A DNA stretch of 58,330 nt from a bacterium (GCA_016781505.1 JADDQF010000141.1:1-58330); one strand, 5' to 3'. Numbered from the stretch's first letter, positions 8,865 through 17,333 are shown. The notes: generated by a model from the sequence alone, not told the origin. Program-made: numbers and translations.

Positions 8865-9466
8865 GGCGTGATCGCCTCCAGCTCGTGCAGGACCAGTTCG
8901 CCGTCGGCCTCGTTCAGCGCGATCGGCACAATTGGCACATCTTCGCGCACCGCGCGTAAGGTCGCCAAGGTCTGCTCAAGGCTGCTGGGTTCCACAACGT
9001 CGGGCTTGGTCAGCAGCACAAGATCACCGCGCTCAACCTGCCAGCGCAGCAGATAGCCAAGCCCGCCGATATCGGGCCATAGCTGGCCAAAGCGTACGGC
9101 GTCGATCAGGGCCACCATGGACCATTGGGCATCCGGCAAATCCTCGTCTTCGATGGTGTTGGCCAGCTCGTCGGGATGAGCAACGCCGCTGGCCTCGACC
9201 AGCACCCATGTCGGCTGGTACAGGCTGTCGAGCAGCCGGATCGTATGGCCCAGGTTGCTTTGAATATCGCAGCAAATACAGGTATCGCTGATTTCGCGCA
9301 CGCCCAACCCTTGTGACTCAAGGTAGGGCCCGTCAACACCGATCGCGCCGCGCTCATTCTCCACAATCGCCACACGCTCGCCCCGCTGGCCGAGCGCTCG
9401 TGCTACGGCTAGGATAGCCGTCGTTTTACCACTCCCTAAAAATCCGGTAAATGCGATACAGCGCAT
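8858..9466 (-). CDS. CobW/HypB/UreG-family (G3E) GTPase
   Basis: 202 residues. P-loop GFLGSGKTT (8-16), the ENERGAIGVD segment (37-45), and the metal-site motif Cys63-Ile-Cys65-Cys66 place it in the G3E family of metallochaperone GTPases. LVEASGVAHP follows, and LLTKPDVVE takes the place of the usual NKxD guanine-recognition motif. It is short: the roughly 100-residue CobW C-terminal domain is missing. Such short forms often accompany corrinoid or other metallo-enzymes; here the only partner is the overlapping unknown gene downstream. Start ATG has GAGG four bases upstream. It is divergent from plsY. Confidence 0.82.
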   Translation of the reverse strand: MRCIAFTGFLGSGKTTAILAVARALGQRGERVAIVENERGAIGVDGPYLESQGLGVREISDTCICCDIQSNLGHTIRLLDSLYQPTWVLVEASGVAHPDELANTIEDEDLPDAQWSMVALIDAVRFGQLWPDIGGLGYLLRWQVERGDLVLLTKPDVVEPSSLEQTLATLRAVREDVPIVPIALNEADGELVLHELEAITPC

Positions 9467-9550
9467 AAAGCCTCGAAGCGTGGTGGGTAGTCTCGATCAG
9501 CCCAAGTTACATCCCTTGTATCCTACCACAGCTACAGTTGCATTACCTCG

Positions 9551-9556
9551 TATAAT
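9551..9556 (+). promoter_or_regulatory. -10 element for plsY
   Basis: TATAAT lies 29 bases upstream of the plsY start in the divergent gap; the -35 region is poor. Confidence 0.4.
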
Positions 9557-9584
9557 AGCCTCACTGCTGGAGGAGGTGGCATGT

Positions 9585-10193
9585 ATGCTGCTAACGGCGC
9601 TAGGCTTGATGCTTGTTGGATATATGATCGGCTCGCTCCCTTTTAGCTTCTGGGTCGCCAAGACCAAGGGGATTGATCTGCGTAACATCGGCAGCGGCAA
9701 CACCGGTGCGTCAAACGTGTGGCGGGCGTGTGGGTTTCGCTATTTTGTGGTAGCGTTGGTGCTCGACATCTTCAAAGGCTGGCTGCCCACGTTTCTGGCG
9801 CACAGCGTGTTTCATACATCGGCGCTGGTGACGATTGCGGTGGGGCTATGCTCCGTGCTGGGGCATGTGTATCCGATCTTTATGCGCTTTCGGGGCGGCA
9901 AGGCAGTGGCCACCACCGGTGGCGTTATCCTGGGCTTTGCGCCCATTCTGACCTTCGCCGCGATGGTGATCTGGACCATCGTGTACAAGATTTCAAAATA
10001 TCCTTCGGTGGCGTCGATGGTGGATGTGCTGGTGATCGCGGTGTTGGGCACGATCATGGCCTATTTCAACCGTCTTGATCCGGTCTTCGCCGCGTTTATT
10101 TGGGTTGCAGTGTTGTATGTCTTTTACTTGCACCGCGCGAATATCCAACGCTTGCTGCGCGGCCAGGAGATCGGGATCGGCTCCAAACAGTAG
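9585..10193 (+). CDS. plsY: Glycerol-3-phosphate acyltransferase PlsY
   Basis: 202 residues from the ATG at 9585, chosen for the GGAGGAGGTGG ribosome site; longer in-frame reading lacks one. PlsY is a five- to seven-helix membrane enzyme that acylates glycerol-3-phosphate from acyl-phosphate in the first step of phospholipid synthesis. The family motifs are present: GSLPFSFWVAK, SGNTGASNVWR, GHVYPIFMRFRGGKAVATTGG and a C-terminal KYPSVASM segment. It stands alone, divergent from the CobW-like gene and 111 bases ahead of moxR. Confidence 0.93.
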   Translation: MLLTALGLMLVGYMIGSLPFSFWVAKTKGIDLRNIGSGNTGASNVWRACGFRYFVVALVLDIFKGWLPTFLAHSVFHTSALVTIAVGLCSVLGHVYPIFMRFRGGKAVATTGGVILGFAPILTFAAMVIWTIVYKISKYPSVASMVDVLVIAVLGTIMAYFNRLDPVFAAFIWVAVLYVFYLHRANIQRLLRGQEIGIGSKQ

Positions 10194-10304
10194 GACTGCA
10201 CGGGCTAAAAAGCACCACAGCCGCCTGCTTTGCATGTTTGCTGCGCTACGCGACACGTGTCCATTGTTTGAGCGCTTACCCGCTTCGTTGTGAAAGCTGG
10301 TTTC

Positions 10305-11285
10305 ATGGCTGTCCAACAACCAACGTTCCCACCCATTGAGCTCGGCCACGTTGCGCAGTGGGCTGCCGCTATTCACCAAAATATTGCCAACGTGATTGTT
10401 GGTAAGCGTGATGTCACCGATTTGCTGCTGGTTGCGCTGCTGAGCGGCGGCCATGTGCTGCTGGAAGATGTTCCGGGCACGGGTAAGACCATGCTGGCGC
10501 GAGCGATGGCGATCAGTCTTGGTCTCGACTTCAAGCGGGTGCAGTGTACGCCCGATCTGCTGCCGAATGATATTACGGGCGTTTCGATTTACCACCAAGC
10601 TACCGGTGAGTTTCAGTTTCGGCCTGGTCCGATTTTTACCAATGTGCTGCTGGCGGATGAGATCAACCGAGCCACGCCGCGCACTCAGTCGGCGTTGTTG
10701 GAGGCGATGCAGGAGCACACGGCTACGATCGACGGCGTGACCCATCCACTGCCGCAGCCGTTGATCGTGCTGGCTACCCAAAATCCGGTTGAATTTGAAG
10801 GAACGTTTCCGCTGCCCGAAGCGCAGCTCGACCGCTTCTTGATGCAGGTTGCCGTGGGCTATCCCGCCTTGAACGAAGAAGCGCAGATGTTGCGCGCGAT
10901 CGGCAGCCGGCATCCAATCGAAGAGCTGCAAGCAGTGCCGAACGAGGTTTCGATCCTCCAGCTGCAACTGTTGATCGACAACATCTATGTCAGCGATCAG
11001 GTTCTGGACTATCTGCTGCGACTGGTGACGGCTACCCGCCAACACGGTGAGCTGACGCTTGGCGCCAGCCCACGCGCAAGTTTGGCGTTATACCGGGCGT
11101 CGCAAGCGGTTGCGGCATTAGCCGGCCGCAATTTTGTGGTACCGGATGATGTGAAGCGGCTAGCCATGCCGGTGCTGCGCCATCGGCTCGTAGTACGGCC
11201 GGAAAGCGCGCTGCGTGGTCGAACGACGCAGGATGTGCTGGAGGCCATCGTAGCGGCAACCGCCGTTGATGTGGCAACGACGTGA
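10305..11285 (+). CDS. MoxR-family AAA+ ATPase
   Basis: 326 residues from ATG 10305 (a GTG at 10290 is an alternative; neither has a strong ribosome site). Walker A LEDVPGTGKTM, Walker B LLADEINRA, sensor 1 LATQNPVEFEGTFPLPEAQLDRF and the C-terminal lid (SPRASLALYRASQAVAAL) are all typical. MoxR ATPases act as chaperones that mature or activate protein complexes. It starts a three-gene set with a DUF58 protein and a DUF4129 membrane protein, a common bacterial module; the transglutaminase usually found with it is absent. Confidence 0.93.
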   Translation: MAVQQPTFPPIELGHVAQWAAAIHQNIANVIVGKRDVTDLLLVALLSGGHVLLEDVPGTGKTMLARAMAISLGLDFKRVQCTPDLLPNDITGVSIYHQATGEFQFRPGPIFTNVLLADEINRATPRTQSALLEAMQEHTATIDGVTHPLPQPLIVLATQNPVEFEGTFPLPEAQLDRFLMQVAVGYPALNEEAQMLRAIGSRHPIEELQAVPNEVSILQLQLLIDNIYVSDQVLDYLLRLVTATRQHGELTLGASPRASLALYRASQAVAALAGRNFVVPDDVKRLAMPVLRHRLVVRPESALRGRTTQDVLEAIVAATAVDVATT

Positions 11286-11318
11286 CATGGACCCCTATCG
11301 GATGTATGACGAGTCACT

Positions 11319-12491
11319 ATGCTAAAGGTGATTTACCTAGCCGCAATGTTGTTATTGCTCGCGCTCTTTTTCCGGTCGGAAGTCATGAGCGTCGTGGCAA
11401 TTGCGCTGGTTATGGGCGTTTGGCTGAGCAGATTTTGGCTGCGGCGGGTGGAGCGCGGTCTGCGGGTTTCGCGCGAAGTGCCTGAAATGTTGGCGTTTGG
11501 TGAAGAGGCAACGGTAGCGGTGGTGCTTAACAATCGGTCGCTGCTGCGCATACCGTGGTTAGAGATCCGGGAAAGCGTGCCGTTTCCGCTGCGCATGGCC
11601 ACGCCCGCGCCCATGGTGGTGAGCATTGGCGCAGGCGCCGAACACCGCGTTACCTATCCGATCCGTGGATCACGGCGCGGGTGGTATGGTCTTGGTCCAG
11701 CGCGGATGGTTCTCGGCGATGTGCTAGGTTTAGGCGTGGTACGTTTGCAGGGACCAGTTGCCCATCTCACGGTGTACCCGCTGGTGCTGCCGCTCAGCGC
11801 GCTGGGGCTGCCCGCCTCGCTGGCGTACGGTCCACTCCGGCCTTGGGGCATCGCCCAACGGATCGAAGATCCGTCCCGGCCCGCAGGAGTCCGCCAGTAT
11901 GTGCCGGGCGACGATGTGCGGCGGCTGGATTGGAAGTCATCGGCCCGCCGGGACACGCTGTTGGTGCGGCGGGCTGATCCGACGATTGCCCCGGAGACCA
12001 CACTTGCGCTTGCGTTCGGCAAAGGGGATTATCCGCAGCAAGCAGCCCAAGACGCCCTGGAGCGCGCCGCGATCGTGGCAGCGTCGATGGCGACGGCGCT
12101 GCTGCAGCGCAAGTTGCCCGTTGGCCTGGTGACGAACGGCGTTGATCCGCTGTCTGTTCAGCAAGGTGTTAAGGTAGGTTTTGGCAAAGGTGATGCGCAT
12201 CGCCGTGTGCTGTTGGGCACGCTGGGCCGGCTTAGCAGCGGCTCTGAGGGCGAGCTGCTGGCGTTGTTGCAAACGCACCCGCTGCCGTGGGGCGGCACGG
12301 TGATCCTGATCATTGCGGACCTGACGATGGAGCTGTTGCCGCAGATCGTTGCGCTGCGCATGCGGGGGCAGCAGGTAGCGCTGGTGCTGGTTGAAGGCCG
12401 CCCGAGCGGACTCGCCTTGGCGCGCCAACAGCGCTTTCCGGTGTATGTGGTGGACCGCCGCGGCTTGCCGCACGCCGAACGGAGCCGTTGA
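11319..12491 (+). CDS. DUF58 protein
   Basis: 390 residues. Two N-terminal membrane helices (about 3-20 and 22-40) lead to a cytoplasmic region with the DUF58 signature GVRQYVPGDDVRRLDWKSSARRDTLLVRR (about 188-216; split here by reading, key residues PGDD, RRLDWK, SARR) and a von Willebrand A-like C-terminus. Family members partner MoxR ATPases. Its stop overlaps the next gene's ATG (TGATG), indicating coupled translation. Confidence 0.9.
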   Translation: MLKVIYLAAMLLLLALFFRSEVMSVVAIALVMGVWLSRFWLRRVERGLRVSREVPEMLAFGEEATVAVVLNNRSLLRIPWLEIRESVPFPLRMATPAPMVVSIGAGAEHRVTYPIRGSRRGWYGLGPARMVLGDVLGLGVVRLQGPVAHLTVYPLVLPLSALGLPASLAYGPLRPWGIAQRIEDPSRPAGVRQYVPGDDVRRLDWKSSARRDTLLVRRADPTIAPETTLALAFGKGDYPQQAAQDALERAAIVAASMATALLQRKLPVGLVTNGVDPLSVQQGVKVGFGKGDAHRRVLLGTLGRLSSGSEGELLALLQTHPLPWGGTVILIIADLTMELLPQIVALRMRGQQVALVLVEGRPSGLALARQQRFPVYVVDRRGLPHAERSR

Positions 12492-14080
12492 TGCGAACAG
12501 TGCGCTTAAGCCTGTGGCATATGCTCCTGGTAGTGGTGATGGTGGTGGCTACCGTTGTCGCCATCAGCAGCGGCGTGCAAACCTTGTTCCCCGAGTGGCA
12601 CCTGCCCCGCTTCGTGCCTTTGTGTACGCTGATCGCCTTGGACGCCGTGGCAACACAGCGGATTGTAGCGCGGGAGCGGCTTGGTTTGGCGGAACAAGGC
12701 CCGCTGCGGGTCGTGGAACTGTTGCTCGTCGTGATCGTGGTGCGTGTAGCGAGCCTGGCCGCCGAAGATGTTCCGACCGCCGAGCTTGTGCGCACGTGGC
12801 TGCTCGATCCATTGGCCGTCTTTCAAGGCCAGTTTGCAATGTATCTGTTGCTGAGCGCTTTGATTTGGCTCAGTGCTACCCGACTGACGCACGCTGTTTT
12901 GCAGTTTGAAACCGAGCTGCCACGCGCGGGCGTGCGCAGCCTACCGAGCGAAGAGGCGGCGGTGGTGGAGGAGCGGGTGCAAGCCGTGGCGCAATTTGAT
13001 CGTCAATGGCTTATGGCGATGGTGTTGGCGCTGGCGGGCGCGGCGGTTGCCCTGTATCGGGTACCGCTGGTGGATGCGTTTGGACGTTGGGCAACGCTGC
13101 AGCCACTCATCGCCGTGCTGTGCGTGCTTGGCGCAGGGCTGCTGCTCCATAGTCACGGCTATTTTGATCGGTTGGCCTACGGCTGGCAGCTTAGCCAGGT
13201 GGTTGTCGCCCCGGATGTGCGTGGACGGTGGTACCGCGCCACCTCCTTGTTGAGCCTGATCGCCTTGCTGGTTGGTGCACTGCTGGGTACGACGGCGATG
13301 CTTGTGCCGCCGCCGCCGCTGGTGCCGATTGTGAATGCTCTGCTGCTGGTTGGAACCTTGCTGTTGGCGCTGGTGATCGGGCTGTTTAGCTTGTTGTTGC
13401 TGCCGCTGGCGTGGCTGTTATCACAGTTCACGGGACAGGCTCTGCCGCCGCCGGCGCTCCCACAGATTCAGCCCTACCAAATCCCTGAAACAGTCTCTGA
13501 GCGGCCGATCCTGCCGGCGCTGATCTTTTGGGGCTGCATGCTGCTGCTGATTGGCATTGCCGCCCTGCGCTATGTGCAACAGCGCCAGGAACTCCGCGCT
13601 TTGATTGGACGCTGGCGGGGCGTTCGCTGGCTACTGCAAATCCTTGATCGACTGTGGGCGGATGCCAAAGCGTGGAGTACACATGCAGCGTCCATTGTGC
13701 AGCAGCGGCTCCAGCGACGAGGTCGGCCACCGCTGGCGAAGCGCCTGCGGCTGACCGGCACGCAGGCCCAGCTGCGGACGTTGTACCTGCGGCTAACCCG
13801 CGCCGCTATGGAGCAGGGATTGCCGCACCCGCCGTCGCAAACGCCGTATGAATTTCAAGCTGCTGTTCGTGAAGGGCTGCCAGCCGCGGCGGCGGATGTG
13901 GCCGCGCTGACCGAGGTGTATGTTGCCGCTGAATACGGTCCCACGCCACCTGCGCCACCGGAGCTGCAGCGAGCGCGGCGAGCTTGGCGGCGAGCCTTGC
14001 GCAGATTGAGTCGTAAACAGGGCCAGGCGCCGTTGCACAGCACCATGCGGAGCAAAGGAAGAAGCCCGCGGGATAGCTAA
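12491..14080 (+). CDS. Polytopic membrane protein with DUF4129 domain
   Basis: 529 residues; ATG at 12491 overlaps the stop of the DUF58 gene. Roughly nine membrane helices are seen (for instance 12-32, 175-195, 200-222, 255-280, 290-320, 343-365) before a cytoplasmic basic region. The C-terminus (about 425-510: LRTLYLRLTRAAMEQGLPHP...TPYEFQAAVREGLP...LTEVYVAAEYG) is a clear DUF4129 domain, normally found at the end of TgpA-type transglutaminases or next to them. No transglutaminase core (Cys-His-Asp) is present in this protein or nearby. The last four bases overlap the convergent queD gene. Confidence 0.8.
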   Translation: MRTVRLSLWHMLLVVVMVVATVVAISSGVQTLFPEWHLPRFVPLCTLIALDAVATQRIVARERLGLAEQGPLRVVELLLVVIVVRVASLAAEDVPTAELVRTWLLDPLAVFQGQFAMYLLLSALIWLSATRLTHAVLQFETELPRAGVRSLPSEEAAVVEERVQAVAQFDRQWLMAMVLALAGAAVALYRVPLVDAFGRWATLQPLIAVLCVLGAGLLLHSHGYFDRLAYGWQLSQVVVAPDVRGRWYRATSLLSLIALLVGALLGTTAMLVPPPPLVPIVNALLLVGTLLLALVIGLFSLLLLPLAWLLSQFTGQALPPPALPQIQPYQIPETVSERPILPALIFWGCMLLLIGIAALRYVQQRQELRALIGRWRGVRWLLQILDRLWADAKAWSTHAASIVQQRLQRRGRPPLAKRLRLTGTQAQLRTLYLRLTRAAMEQGLPHPPSQTPYEFQAAVREGLPAAAADVAALTEVYVAAEYGPTPPAPPELQRARRAWRRALRRLSRKQGQAPLHSTMRSKGRSPRDS

Positions 14081-14553
14081 AGCTCTTGCCGACAGTAAGC
14101 CCGCTGGCCAGGTCCTTCGGCTACCCACACGCCGATAGCGCGTGCGTTGTGGCTGCTTTGGCCGCGTAAGTGCTGGGCTAGCTGACGCGCCAGATAGGTT
14201 GCAAGCAGCTCGGCGGTGGTGTTGCGGATCGGCAGCAGGGCAACATCATCGGCCGGAAACATGTAGCGCTGGTTCTCATACGTCGCATACACACTGTCGT
14301 TGTCGGCGTGGATGCTGATTTTGGGGTTTTCGGTGGCCAACAGCACGCGGTGGTCGAGGGTAGCACACAAGGCTTTGGCGATCTGCTTGAGCTCGGTGAA
14401 ATCAAAGACGTATCCGTCGTCGGTCAGCTCGCCTTCAACTTCGAACCAGGTCTGGTAATTGTGGCCGTGCAGCCGTTCACACTTGCCCTTCATGGTAATG
14501 AAGTGGGCGGCTGCGAAGCCAAGATATTCTTTGGTGACTTCGATCCGATACAT
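14077..14553 (-). CDS. queD: 6-carboxytetrahydropterin synthase (QueD/PTPS family)
   Basis: 158 residues. Zinc ligands His17 (FAAAHF), His29 and His31 (LHGHNY), the catalytic Cys25 (KGKCERLHGH), the DFTELK and LDHRVLL segments, and a TAELLA motif identify a 6-pyruvoyl-tetrahydropterin synthase homologue. In bacteria without tetrahydrobiopterin the usual job is QueD in queuosine/7-deazaguanine synthesis from dihydroneopterin triphosphate. Other que genes are not in the window. It is last of a three-gene minus-strand group with two small unknown genes at very short spacing (3 bases each). Confidence 0.88.
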   Translation of the reverse strand: MYRIEVTKEYLGFAAAHFITMKGKCERLHGHNYQTWFEVEGELTDDGYVFDFTELKQIAKALCATLDHRVLLATENPKISIHADNDSVYATYENQRYMFPADDVALLPIRNTTAELLATYLARQLAQHLRGQSSHNARAIGVWVAEGPGQRAYCRQEL

Positions 14554-14556
14554 GGG

Positions 14557-14904
14557 TTAGTGGGCTGGCAGCTTTGCAGCGACTTCGTCTGGAAGCGAAG
14601 GTGATGCGACGCTGTGGCAGAGCTGACATATGCGCGATGGTACGCCCGTTCCGCGCTCAACAGTGAGCTCGTCGCGCGAGCCGCAGTAGTGGCACACGCT
14701 AAGATTTTCAAGATCATCGGCTCGCCACAGCTGCGGCACTTGGGTAAAGGCGAGCCGACCCCGCACAGTACACATGACCTGGACTTTAACACACACTGCA
14801 GCCGGAAAGACTTCTTCAACCCGAGCATACATATTCGTGCGGTAGCACATCACTTCGTCGCCGATCAAAATGTCTTTCATGCGCGGATGCTGCTGAATCT
14901 TCAT
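14557..14904 (-). CDS. Small zinc-ribbon protein of unknown function
   Basis: 115 residues. A beta-rich N-terminal half (KDILIGDEVMCYRTNMYARVEEVFP) looks like a small SH3- or KOW-like barrel. The C-terminal half has two Cys-x2-Cys knuckles, CHYCGS and CQLCHS, 23 residues apart, a treble-clef or zinc-ribbon arrangement. I do not recognise a named family. It lies between queD and an acidic small protein with three-base gaps on both sides, so all three are one operon. A nucleic-acid-binding role is plausible but not shown. Confidence 0.65.
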   Translation of the reverse strand: MKIQQHPRMKDILIGDEVMCYRTNMYARVEEVFPAAVCVKVQVMCTVRGRLAFTQVPQLWRADDLENLSVCHYCGSRDELTVERGTGVPSRICQLCHSVASPSLPDEVAAKLPAH

Positions 14905-14907
14905 GAC

Positions 14908-15237
14908 TCAGCCCTGATCGTCCATGTCGGGATCATCATCGTCCTCTTCATCGTCAATGTCATCTGCAGGTTGGGCTTGCTCGAGATGTGCGATCATTTG
15001 GCGCAGGTCATTCGCCGACAGATGAAAGCCAGGCTGATCGGCGAACATAAGGTCGTCGAGTACCGCCGCAATGGCCTGCCGATAGCCAGTCTCGAAGATC
15101 ACCGTCCCAGCTTCCACAGCATAAAATTGGTCAAAGGCCCAACTCGCCATGTGCGACGTAGCGCTCGTCCCCTCGCCTGTTTGTTGACTGGCGAGCTGCA
15201 GCTGATCGATGATGTGTTGGCGCGTCAATACGTTCAT
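14908..15237 (-). CDS. Hypothetical protein with acidic tail
   Basis: 109 residues. Mostly helical (MNVLTRQHIIDQLQLASQQ ... YRQAIAAVLDDLMFADQ ... SANDLRQMIAHLEQAQ) and ending in a run of Asp/Glu (DDIDDEEDDDDPDMDD). No family recognised. It is first of the three-gene group with the zinc-ribbon protein and queD. The acidic tail suggests a protein- or metal-interaction role only in a general way. Confidence 0.6.
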   Translation of the reverse strand: MNVLTRQHIIDQLQLASQQTGEGTSATSHMASWAFDQFYAVEAGTVIFETGYRQAIAAVLDDLMFADQPGFHLSANDLRQMIAHLEQAQPADDIDDEEDDDDPDMDDQG

Positions 15238-15324
15238 GGCTCTGTTGTGGGAGGAATAGTGTATGTTGTACCATACTTAGCCGCTTTTTGCTATTGGCCA
15301 AGCGACCTATTCACGGCTAACCCC

Positions 15325-15828
15325 TTACCCTAACCGATCTTCACACTGCGTATAAAAGCCACATCCCCGACAACGAGCCACCTGCTGATGTGAACGCGCG
15401 ACCTCATCCGCATTACGATCTTGCCGCAGCTCGTCCAGCAGTGCCAGCAGATCTGCTCGCACAGCTGCGGTGTACGGCATCCGAAACGTGTGTGTCGCAT
15501 AGCGAAGCAGCCCGTAAGGTGGGGCCTGCTGGGTTGCGTCTTCAACGAGCAAGCAATAGGCCGCCAGCTGCATCAGATCCCCTGCGTAGGGTGTCTTAGC
15601 CCTGCGACTCGGCTTGAGCTCGACCGGGATCAGGCCTGCTCGGGTTTCCAGCAGGTAGTCGGGCTTGCCGACCAGGCCATATCTGTATGACATCAACGGC
15701 TGATCCGCAGCGCGCCAACTACCGGTATCGGCGATCCTGATGCGGGCCCAGGGTAATCCGCTCGCGCGTCGCAAGCGGAGCGCCGCCACGAGCAACAACA
15801 CGGCGACGATCAGCAAGATCCATGACAT
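15325..15828 (-). CDS. Cas4-like PD-(D/E)XK nuclease, C-terminal half with membrane anchor
   Basis: 167 residues from ATG 15828. An N-terminal membrane helix (MSWILLIVAVLLLVAALRL) precedes the nuclease core: GKPDYLLE (Asp of motif II), LIPVELKPSRR (the E-x-K of motif III), DLMQLAAYCLLVED (QxxxY motif), and a C-terminal Cys set CRGCGFYTQC (C-x2-C-x5-C). In Cas4/RecB-type nucleases those three cysteines hold an Fe-S cluster with a fourth cysteine near the N-terminus. That fourth cysteine is in the preceding ORF (15898-16128), which is in the same reading frame but separated by two TAG codons. No cas genes or CRISPR array are nearby, so a CRISPR role is unlikely. Confidence 0.75.
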   Translation of the reverse strand: MSWILLIVAVLLLVAALRLRRASGLPWARIRIADTGSWRAADQPLMSYRYGLVGKPDYLLETRAGLIPVELKPSRRAKTPYAGDLMQLAAYCLLVEDATQQAPPYGLLRYATHTFRMPYTAAVRADLLALLDELRQDRNADEVARSHQQVARCRGCGFYTQCEDRLG

Positions 15829-15897
15829 GACGGTCAGCAACCTGCTTGGCTCACGAACGTCTATTTCCGTCGACTAGCCCCAAGTCCGGCGGCTGGC

Positions 15898-16128
15898 CTA
15901 GCTCAGTACCAACAGCGCACACGCCAACATGGCCAGCAGCAGGCCAGCCAGCAGCAACAGGTTCGCCGCCCAGACCCGCCGACCATGCCGAGCATGAAGG
16001 GCAATCCCTCGCTCACGGCGTGAACGACCGGCGGGCTCGGCTCCAAGCACATGCTTCAGCCACCAAGCCCGCCGGCAATACACATATTCGCCGAGCTCAC
16101 TCGCTCGAATTAAGCGCCCGCGCTGCAC
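15898..16128 (-). CDS. Cas4-like nuclease, N-terminal half with membrane anchor
   Basis: 76 residues from a GTG that directly abuts the rseP stop (TAG-GTG). RASELGEYVYCRRAWWLKHV matches the Cas4 N-terminus, with Cys18 as the first Fe-S ligand, then RERGIALHARHGRRV (the conserved G..H region) and a terminal membrane helix (ANLLLLAGLLLAMLACALLV). The ORF ends at TAG 15898-15900. A second in-frame TAG is at 15874-15876, and the catalytic half follows in the same frame. Either the enzyme is made as two membrane-bound pieces or one gene has been broken; both ends at the break are membrane helices, which favours a natural split in the outside loop. Confidence 0.65.
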   Translation of the reverse strand: MQRGRLIRASELGEYVYCRRAWWLKHVLGAEPAGRSRRERGIALHARHGRRVWAANLLLLAGLLLAMLACALLVLS

Positions 16129-17265
16129 CTAATCGCCGAACGGGCTGCGGCCCAGGAAGATGTTGCGCACATCCGAGAAAGTGACCAGCAGCATCAGCCC
16201 GAGCAGCGCAATCATGCCGATCGCATGCACCATGGCTTCTTTTTCGGGCGGCACACGCTTACCACGCCGGACCCACTCCACCAGCGCGAACACAATCCGG
16301 CTGCCGTCCAATGCGGGAATCGGCAGCAAATTAAACAGCGCAAGATTAACGCTGATCAGGGCCGTGAGCTCCAGATATTTCATCAGGCCGCCGGTACGCG
16401 CAACCTCGCCGGTCAGTCGTCCAATGCCGACCGGGCCGGCCACACCGCCCTGAATCTGCGTTTCCGACAAGCCGAGCAAAGAGCCGAGCAACACGCCAAG
16501 ACCGGCCAGCATTTGGAAAAAGATGGTGAAGGTATGGCTGATGCCGTACAGCACCGCCTCGAGCGGATTTTGCCGATCCGCGTACCGGACGGCTTCAACC
16601 TTGTCCGCCGGCACCTCGATGGTAATGCCGAGCGGCCCTTCGTTCGGGCCGAGCGCATCGCGGGTACGCGGCGTAACAGTGAAGTCTTTTGCCCGTTGGA
16701 GGCTGCCGCCGTTCTGGGTCTCTTGCCGCTCAATGCCAAGCGTCACGGGCTGGCCCAGCAGCGGCTCTAGCTGCTCTTGCAAGGTGCGCCGTGAGTCAAT
16801 CGCCTTGCCTTGCAGCGTAAGAATGACGTCGCCGGGCCGCAATCCTGCCTCCGCTGCCGGAGAATCGGGGTCGACCTTTTGGATCGTAAGCGGCCCAACT
16901 TCATCGGGCTGGCCCACCATGCCCACGATCGCAAAGATGGCGATGGCTGCGATCAGGTTCATGAAGGCGCCCGCGGCCATGACCGGAATTTTTTTCCAAG
17001 GCGGCGCGGCTGCGAGCGAGCCCTCGGTGTCAAAATTGCCTTCTTCGCCCGCCATCCGCACAAACCCGCCAAGTGGCAGCCAGTTTAAGGTTACTGGAAC
17101 ACCCTTCCAATGAAACAAGGTGGCCATGCGCGGCGGATAACCAAATCCAAATTCCTCAACCTTGATTCCCATCCGCAGCGCAGTCAAAAAATGACCGAGC
17201 TCGTGCACAAAGACCAGAAATCCAAGCGCGGGAATAACGGTGAGGAACCACAACCAATTAGGCAT
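16129..17265 (-). CDS. rseP: Site-2 intramembrane zinc metalloprotease RseP
   Basis: 378 residues from ATG 17265 (CCAGGAG seven bases upstream; a TTG two codons earlier is rejected). HELGH at 21-25 supplies the zinc ligands and catalytic Glu; the third ligand is in NLLPIPALDGSRIV near the C-terminus. One PDZ domain (about 120-200: LTIQKVDPDSPAAEAGLRPGDVI) lies between membrane helices. It cleaves membrane proteins such as anti-sigma factors and signal peptide remnants. It follows cdsA as in many bacteria, but dxr, often between them, is missing. It has its own promoter at 17334-17362. Confidence 0.93.
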   Translation of the reverse strand: MPNWLWFLTVIPALGFLVFVHELGHFLTALRMGIKVEEFGFGYPPRMATLFHWKGVPVTLNWLPLGGFVRMAGEEGNFDTEGSLAAAPPWKKIPVMAAGAFMNLIAAIAIFAIVGMVGQPDEVGPLTIQKVDPDSPAAEAGLRPGDVILTLQGKAIDSRRTLQEQLEPLLGQPVTLGIERQETQNGGSLQRAKDFTVTPRTRDALGPNEGPLGITIEVPADKVEAVRYADRQNPLEAVLYGISHTFTIFFQMLAGLGVLLGSLLGLSETQIQGGVAGPVGIGRLTGEVARTGGLMKYLELTALISVNLALFNLLPIPALDGSRIVFALVEWVRRGKRVPPEKEAMVHAIGMIALLGLMLLVTFSDVRNIFLGRSPFGD

Positions 17266-17333
17266 GTACAAACTCCTGGGGATGCATATGGGACAGTAAC
17301 GCCTTCGTTTCCGCCTGCATCACCGCTGCATGC

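Noticed and set aside
15325-16128. CRISPR-Cas locus
   Set aside because: The Cas4-like halves have no cas1/cas2 or repeat array nearby.
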